The notes under the pieces: generated by a model
The model's database searches: none
The model's input: the letters and a program-made list of their open reading frames with translations, nothing else
Told to the model about the DNA's origin: nothing
Part shown: positions 44,129 through 48,667 of the stretch, one piece after another
Layout of the letters: the number at the start of each line of letters is the position of its first letter
How positions within the stretch are numbered: the first letter of the stretch is position 1
From: Cytidiella melzeri
Taxonomy: Eukaryota > Basidiomycota > Agaricomycetes > Polyporales > Irpicaceae
DNA: 48,667 nt
Reading direction: 5' to 3'
Assembly: GCA_022592445.1 (NCBI GenBank)
Contig: JABYQR010000326.1
Coordinates: 1 to 48,667 of the forward strand
Program-made: the position numbers and the translations under genes

Positions 44129-45754
44129 GTGGTAGCTGAGTCGCTCTCGGTGGAGATGATCAACAACTTTGCCCTGGGATTACGAGTCTTGGGCCCTACG
44201 GCCGTTGACTTTAGCATCGACCAGATCCTAGCGACTGGTCAACGAATGGGCTCCTTCGGTTTCCCAATCGAGGTGTCCTCCCAATCTGTCCCCCCCCCTC
44301 CTCCTGCTCCGGCGAACCCCCCTGCAAATGCTTCGGCAGAACAGGGTGCGAGTACCCCGGCAGCACGAGACAAAGGAAAGGGGAAAATCGTTGTTCCAGG
44401 CACCCATCCTGCGAGTGATACCAAGCCAGATGCGAGAGCGAATCTCGTACGTGAGCCTAAGCCTAAGGCCCCTGTCGTCCATGCCCCCCGGCCTCCAGAG
44501 TCTAAGACTACGGTGGTGATTACGTTCCACCAGTCTGCTGACGAGGGGTCGATCCGCAAGGAAGAGGAAGTTCGAGCCATTGTGGCCCGACTTTATCATA
44601 GCTGGCAGCTTGCTGAGCACGGGAGGAAGGGAGGTGCGACGACCACCCTTCAACCGAAACTGAATCCTGTTATCAGGGTGAAGTGGGACGAGAAACGGCG
44701 AAACCAACTGCAGTTGGCTTTCCAAGTGCGTCCCGAACTCAGCTTCGTGAATTGGCTCGAAGACGTCTGGACGAAGATGACCACTGAGGATCTCGCTGGT
44801 TATCCCCTGTCCTCCTCGTACCCTCCTGTCCTCTTGGTACATATGTACACGTCGATGGCGGAACTCGTGATCCAGGCTTGTCCAAGCAAGGATCTATCAA
44901 TTCAGGATATCTTCGCGGAAATGTCGAGGAACAATCCTGAGGTTTTCCAACACCTGGTCCCGTCAAACTACACCCCTGTCGCGTTCTGGGGTGCTGGTCA
45001 TAGGAAAGGCTCTCCAGGGCCCCTCCATATCTTCGCGTATGACGTTGGCGGCGAGGTCACCCAACGCCTCATCCAGGAGAGAGTTACCATCGGCTCGAAA
45101 AAGTGCTCTTTAGTACTTGCTCAGTCGACGGCTCGTGTTGCGATGTGCACTCACTGCCATCGTATTGGACACTGGAGGGACCAGTGCAAGAACGGAGCGT
45201 TCGAATGGTGCAAGGTCTGCCCAGCGAACCACAGGACGGAGGACCACAATGAGGTTGCTCCTTGCTGTATCCCCACAAGGGAGAGGCTTCAGACAGAAAC
45301 GTGGCCGTGTCCGAACGAACACTGGATCTGTGCAAATTGTGGTAAGACTGGCCACGGACATTACTCGAACAGATGCTCAAGGTACTCGAAGCGGGGGGAC
45401 AAGGCGTACATGCAAGGCGTCGACCCCGCCACCCAACTTCGTCGGGATGTCCCGGCTGTTCCATGCAAGGCTGGTCGTCAGTTGGACAACAACGCGACCA
45501 AGTCTGCTAACTGCGCCATTCGCACTCAGAAGAAGCGAGCCGAAGAGGCTGCAGCGGCTCTGATTGCAGCGAAGGATCATGAAGGGAATGTTCCCATGCG
45601 CGAGTCGACCCCGGTCGCTGGCCCATCGACACAACGCAAGCGCGTTAAGTCTGGAAGGTACGAGGCATTGTCGGAAGTCGCAGAGATGTCTGAGGATGAT
45701 GTTGAGATAATCGGTGCTGGCGCCTCTGAGATAGAGGATGGTCAGCACGAATAG
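44129..45754 (+). CDS. LINE ORF1: RNA-binding zinc-knuckle protein (541 aa)
   Basis: First protein of a non-LTR retrotransposon, expected to bind element RNA. The frame is open above 44129 (a GTG); the first in-frame ATG is at 44156, so the true start is undecided. A Pro-rich segment (SVPPPPPAPANPP) precedes a central domain ending in Cys/His knuckles: CTHCHRIGHWRDQC (C-x2-C-x4-H-x4-C), a CKVC...H..CC variant, and CANCGKTGHGHYSNRC with wider spacing. A basic/Ala-rich and then acidic tail follows. No stop interrupts it. ORF2 starts 40 nt downstream. The knuckle arrangement fits the ORF1 of fungal Tad/jockey-like elements. Confidence 0.85.
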   Translation: MVAESLSVEMINNFALGLRVLGPTAVDFSIDQILATGQRMGSFGFPIEVSSQSVPPPPPAPANPPANASAEQGASTPAARDKGKGKIVVPGTHPASDTKPDARANLVREPKPKAPVVHAPRPPESKTTVVITFHQSADEGSIRKEEEVRAIVARLYHSWQLAEHGRKGGATTTLQPKLNPVIRVKWDEKRRNQLQLAFQVRPELSFVNWLEDVWTKMTTEDLAGYPLSSSYPPVLLVHMYTSMAELVIQACPSKDLSIQDIFAEMSRNNPEVFQHLVPSNYTPVAFWGAGHRKGSPGPLHIFAYDVGGEVTQRLIQERVTIGSKKCSLVLAQSTARVAMCTHCHRIGHWRDQCKNGAFEWCKVCPANHRTEDHNEVAPCCIPTRERLQTETWPCPNEHWICANCGKTGHGHYSNRCSRYSKRGDKAYMQGVDPATQLRRDVPAVPCKAGRQLDNNATKSANCAIRTQKKRAEEAAAALIAAKDHEGNVPMRESTPVAGPSTQRKRVKSGRYEALSEVAEMSEDDVEIIGAGASEIEDGQHE

Positions 45755-45794
45755 CTGATAGCTCGTTTGTAAAATAACTGCTACTTCCTTTTTT

Positions 45795-48667
45795 ATGTAT
45801 TGTGACAACCGTAACATGATACCCAGAACGCCGAGCCCAATCCAGGCAGAGCCCCTGACACCCATACACCGTGAGAGTCAAGTGTCACCCACGTACTCTA
45901 GAGACCAATCACCCGACTTCTGGTCGGGTGCCCCTGAGTATAGAACGGCTTATGAAGCCCGGATGTCATCCTTTGATTATGTCAGAGAAGATGAGTTCCT
46001 TGAGAATCGTGTGCTGCACCCGGACATGACGCGCAAAAACCTCGTAGGAACTTCCTACATGATGCAGCCTCACACGCCGCGTCGCATCACGCGTCCACGC
46101 CCTCAGAGGGAAACACGTGTTATGTCCCCGACGATTTGTTCCCAAATCTTGCTGCATGGCGCGGCAGATCTGGGTATAATTCCGAACAAACAACACCATC
46201 ACCAAACGTCACTCCTGTTAAGAGAGTGATGCATGCGCCTGCAATGCTTAATGCTCGCGACATTTCCCCAGATGACATTGTTGAATACGATGCAACTTTT
46301 TGGGAGGCAGAGGAGGGATATGGACGTTCTCCGCTCCTCCTGACACATCTGACCCCAGATACCCTGTCTGTATCTGATGCCAACGAAGAAACCCCTCTGA
46401 CACTGGACAATGTGCCAGTCGGAGGGGACAGCCCGACTGAGCCCTCGGAGTTAAGCTTGTCATCAGTCCAGCTTACTCCACAATTGACTGGATCATTTGC
46501 TGGTCGTCTTCAAATGCCTCGAGAATCACATGCTGTTGATGATGCGTGGAATTTACCGAGTCTCCGGATGTACACCCCTACGCCCTCCATAGTGGATTAT
46601 ATGTCTGCATGGAGTTCAATTCCAGGTCCAAGTGTGGACCCACGCACACCGATTAGGCAAACATCACGGGAACCTGATCAAGAAGAACTACGTTCGCAAA
46701 TTTATGCGCAATCTCTAGATTATACATCTGATGATGCGACCCCCCCGTCACAGAGACGCTTACCTGTCCTGGCTGATTCATCACCAGACATCCCGTTGGC
46801 TACGTTGTCCAACCTACCGACGGGAGAGGGATATTTCCTTTCATCGCCTGACATCCCGCTTGCGCACTTTAAAAGAATGCGAGAGCGGTTAGAAAACCTT
46901 GAATTTACTGGTGACAGCCTTTTACAACCGTCATCTGAAGTTCAATCTGCACATAGTGGTCATGTCCAATCTTCTCCTGACATACCTCTAGCGAGCCTTG
47001 TTGCTCCTACTCGGCCGGATCTTGACGAACTCCTTGACGTCGAGGATGCTGACCCCACCATGAGGTGCATTAGCGCCAATGTTCAAAAGTCTCGATACAA
47101 CATGTCTTCGTTGCTCGAGAGATATGTGATTGGGATATAATCTGCGTTCAAGAACCGTTCTGGGGACACATTAAAAATGTTGCCTCCATGACGAACAAAG
47201 AGGGTGAAGCGTACATGCAAACAGTCGCCCACCGTGAGTTCATCAGTATTGGTGCTCAGGAAAAAGCGCGAGCAATGGTGTTCGTGAACAAGCGTTGGAA
47301 AGCGCATATGCCTCGGCTGTGGTCTGACCTCATTAATCATAATGACATCAACTGCGTTGCAATGGATATTGGAGATAGAGTCATGACCTTCTTAAATGTC
47401 TACAATTCTCATGAAGCAAACTGGCTCTCACTTACCTGGAGAACCATGTTTCTACATTACCACACATTACTTTTATGTGTGGGGACTTCAATATTCGCCA
47501 CCCAAATTGGGATAAGAACGAACGAACTAATCGTCGCCCTCGCTATTTAAGACAAGGGGACGATCTCATTGCTCTTTCTGAGATGGAGCTGGGACTTGTG
47601 CTACTTAATGACCCGTACGGGCCTCCAACGTGGCGCTCAAACAATTCGGACAATCGTCCAGGTGTACTCGATTTGGTGTGGGCAGATCCGGCATATATTC
47701 CGGGCTCGTTACACATCAACTCTGATGGTCGTAATAATAGTGACCACTCCATATTGGAATGGGATGTATATGTTGATAGTAAGCCTGAGATCGGGCCTAC
47801 AATTGGCAAAGTATCTGCAGCAGGGCGTGAATTTGTCAAACGCGTGCGGAAGGCATTGATCTTATCCTACGGGATGAGGAGTACAGTTCGAGGGAACAAG
47901 TGGAAGATGCAACAGAGCGCTTCAACCTATGGGCGCAAGAAGCATGGAATAGCTTAGCTGCTGTTCCAGACTTGAGCCAAGCGGCAAAAGGGTGGTGGAA
48001 TGCTGAATGTTCTGCTGCTGCAAAAGCTTCTAGGATTGCTCGGAAAGTATCGGATGATGCTTCGAGGGCATATCGAAAAGCACCAAAGTAAACATGGTCA
48101 ATTATTTGCAATCTCATGCGGAAGAATGCGCTGATGCCTTTGCTGATGCAGAGGACAAGTGGAAAGATGCTCAGAGAGAGTTGCGTAAAGCAACAAACCG
48201 AGCAAAAGGAGTTTCTTTGATCTCACAATTCAGAGAATCCACCACCAAAAAGTTTGGGATGTTGTTGGCTGGGTCAAGCCGCGCCCCATTGACTCAACAA
48301 CGGGCATTATAGGCCCTGATGGGAACCCATGTTCCACCAAAGAGCAGCTTGCGGAGGCGTTCCAAGAGCAGTTCTGTCCTAGTATTCAGCGACCAGTTGA
48401 TGAGAAATACATTGAGCTAATCCCCCAGGCCCCTGAGAGGGAGTGGGCAGACTTCAGCTTGGCGGAAATCCTTGAGGAGTTGAAGAAGACATCAAATATG
48501 TCTGCACCAGGCCCAGATCACCTGTCATGGTTCTGGCTGAAACGCATTGTCATTCAAGGCCCTTATGACTTTAGTTGCAAGGACTTTGAGGATAAAGGAG
48601 ATGCTACAGCAGCATCTAGGGTCCGGCATCTGTTTAACGGATGCATTAAGTTTGGTGTGTTCCCGTC
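45795..48667 (+). pseudogene. LINE ORF2 (endonuclease + reverse transcriptase), frameshifted and cut by window
   Basis: Second protein of the LINE. The disordered N-terminal region (~45795-47060) contains three copies of the octapeptide SSPDIPLA. An AP-type endonuclease follows: CISANVQKSR, ICVQEPFW, GDFNIRHPNWD, VLDLVWADP and SDHSILEW. The reverse transcriptase fingers begin with LEELKKTSNMSAPGPDHLSW and the window ends there. The reading frame changes at about 46130, 47122, 47465, 47865, 48090 and 48240, each visible because the conserved sequence continues in a neighbouring frame. With at least six shifts but few nonsense codons, this is a recently inactivated copy or one with assembly indels. 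Confidence 0.88.

Noticed and set aside
44228..44842. 204-codon minus ORF
   Set aside because: Antisense to LINE ORF1; no motif.
1..48667. CRISPR arrays, operons, bacterial-type promoters
   Set aside because: None seen; intron-rich genes show that this is eukaryotic nuclear DNA.

Overview
The window is nuclear DNA of a filamentous fungus, almost certainly a mushroom-forming basidiomycete (Agaricomycetes). The evidence is the gene structure (many GT-AG introns of about 50-65 nt), the families present (a DUF6534-type membrane protein, an adenylation-thiolation-reductase enzyme, a BBC1/AIM3-type C-terminal fold, a small secreted protein) and the transposons (Ty3/Gypsy chromovirus, Ty1/Copia, PIF/Harbinger, a LINE). 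All gene models were joined by hand from reading frame, splice consensus and family resemblance; no searches were run.

Layout. 1-5792: most of a chromodomain Ty3/Gypsy element with its 3' LTR. About 6300-6944: a Copia relic (RNase H end plus LTR). 7421-7986: a three-exon small secreted protein gene on the minus strand, with three diverged copies of a ~240-bp unit upstream (8180-8820). 9028-9131: a solo end of the Harbinger family that is complete at 41746-43411. 9135-12640: nothing recognisable. 12726-41285 is a gene island: glutathione S-transferase, BolA-like protein, BBC1-type protein (with an in-frame stop), DML1/Misato, a 161-bp MITE, a trehalose synthase/phosphatase-like regulatory subunit, a DUF89/ARMT1-like phosphatase, a type I membrane protein, a polytopic membrane protein, an M28 peptidase, an A-T-R reductase and a DUF6534 protein. 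41746-43411: an apparently intact Harbinger transposon. 44129 to the right edge: a LINE with an open ORF1 and a frameshifted ORF2.

How the genes relate. This is eukaryotic DNA without operons. Neighbours are mostly convergent or divergent pairs, and I see no clear pathway cluster. The A-T-R reductase next to an M28 peptidase and membrane proteins could be a small metabolic locus, but nothing here proves it.

The most unusual signal is the DUF89 gene (24641-27094). It can be read as one continuous 483-residue protein only if 6 of its 18 exons are microexons of 6, 9, 13, 11, 11 and 9 nt. Several of these encode the most conserved motifs or abut the metal-binding Asp-Asn pair, and one intron appears to be GC-AG. 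A 13-nt exon is also required in the DUF6534 gene. Other points of interest are the TGA replacing an expected Trp codon in the BBC1-type gene, the eroded phosphatase motifs of the trehalose protein, and the probable -1 frameshift between gag and pol.
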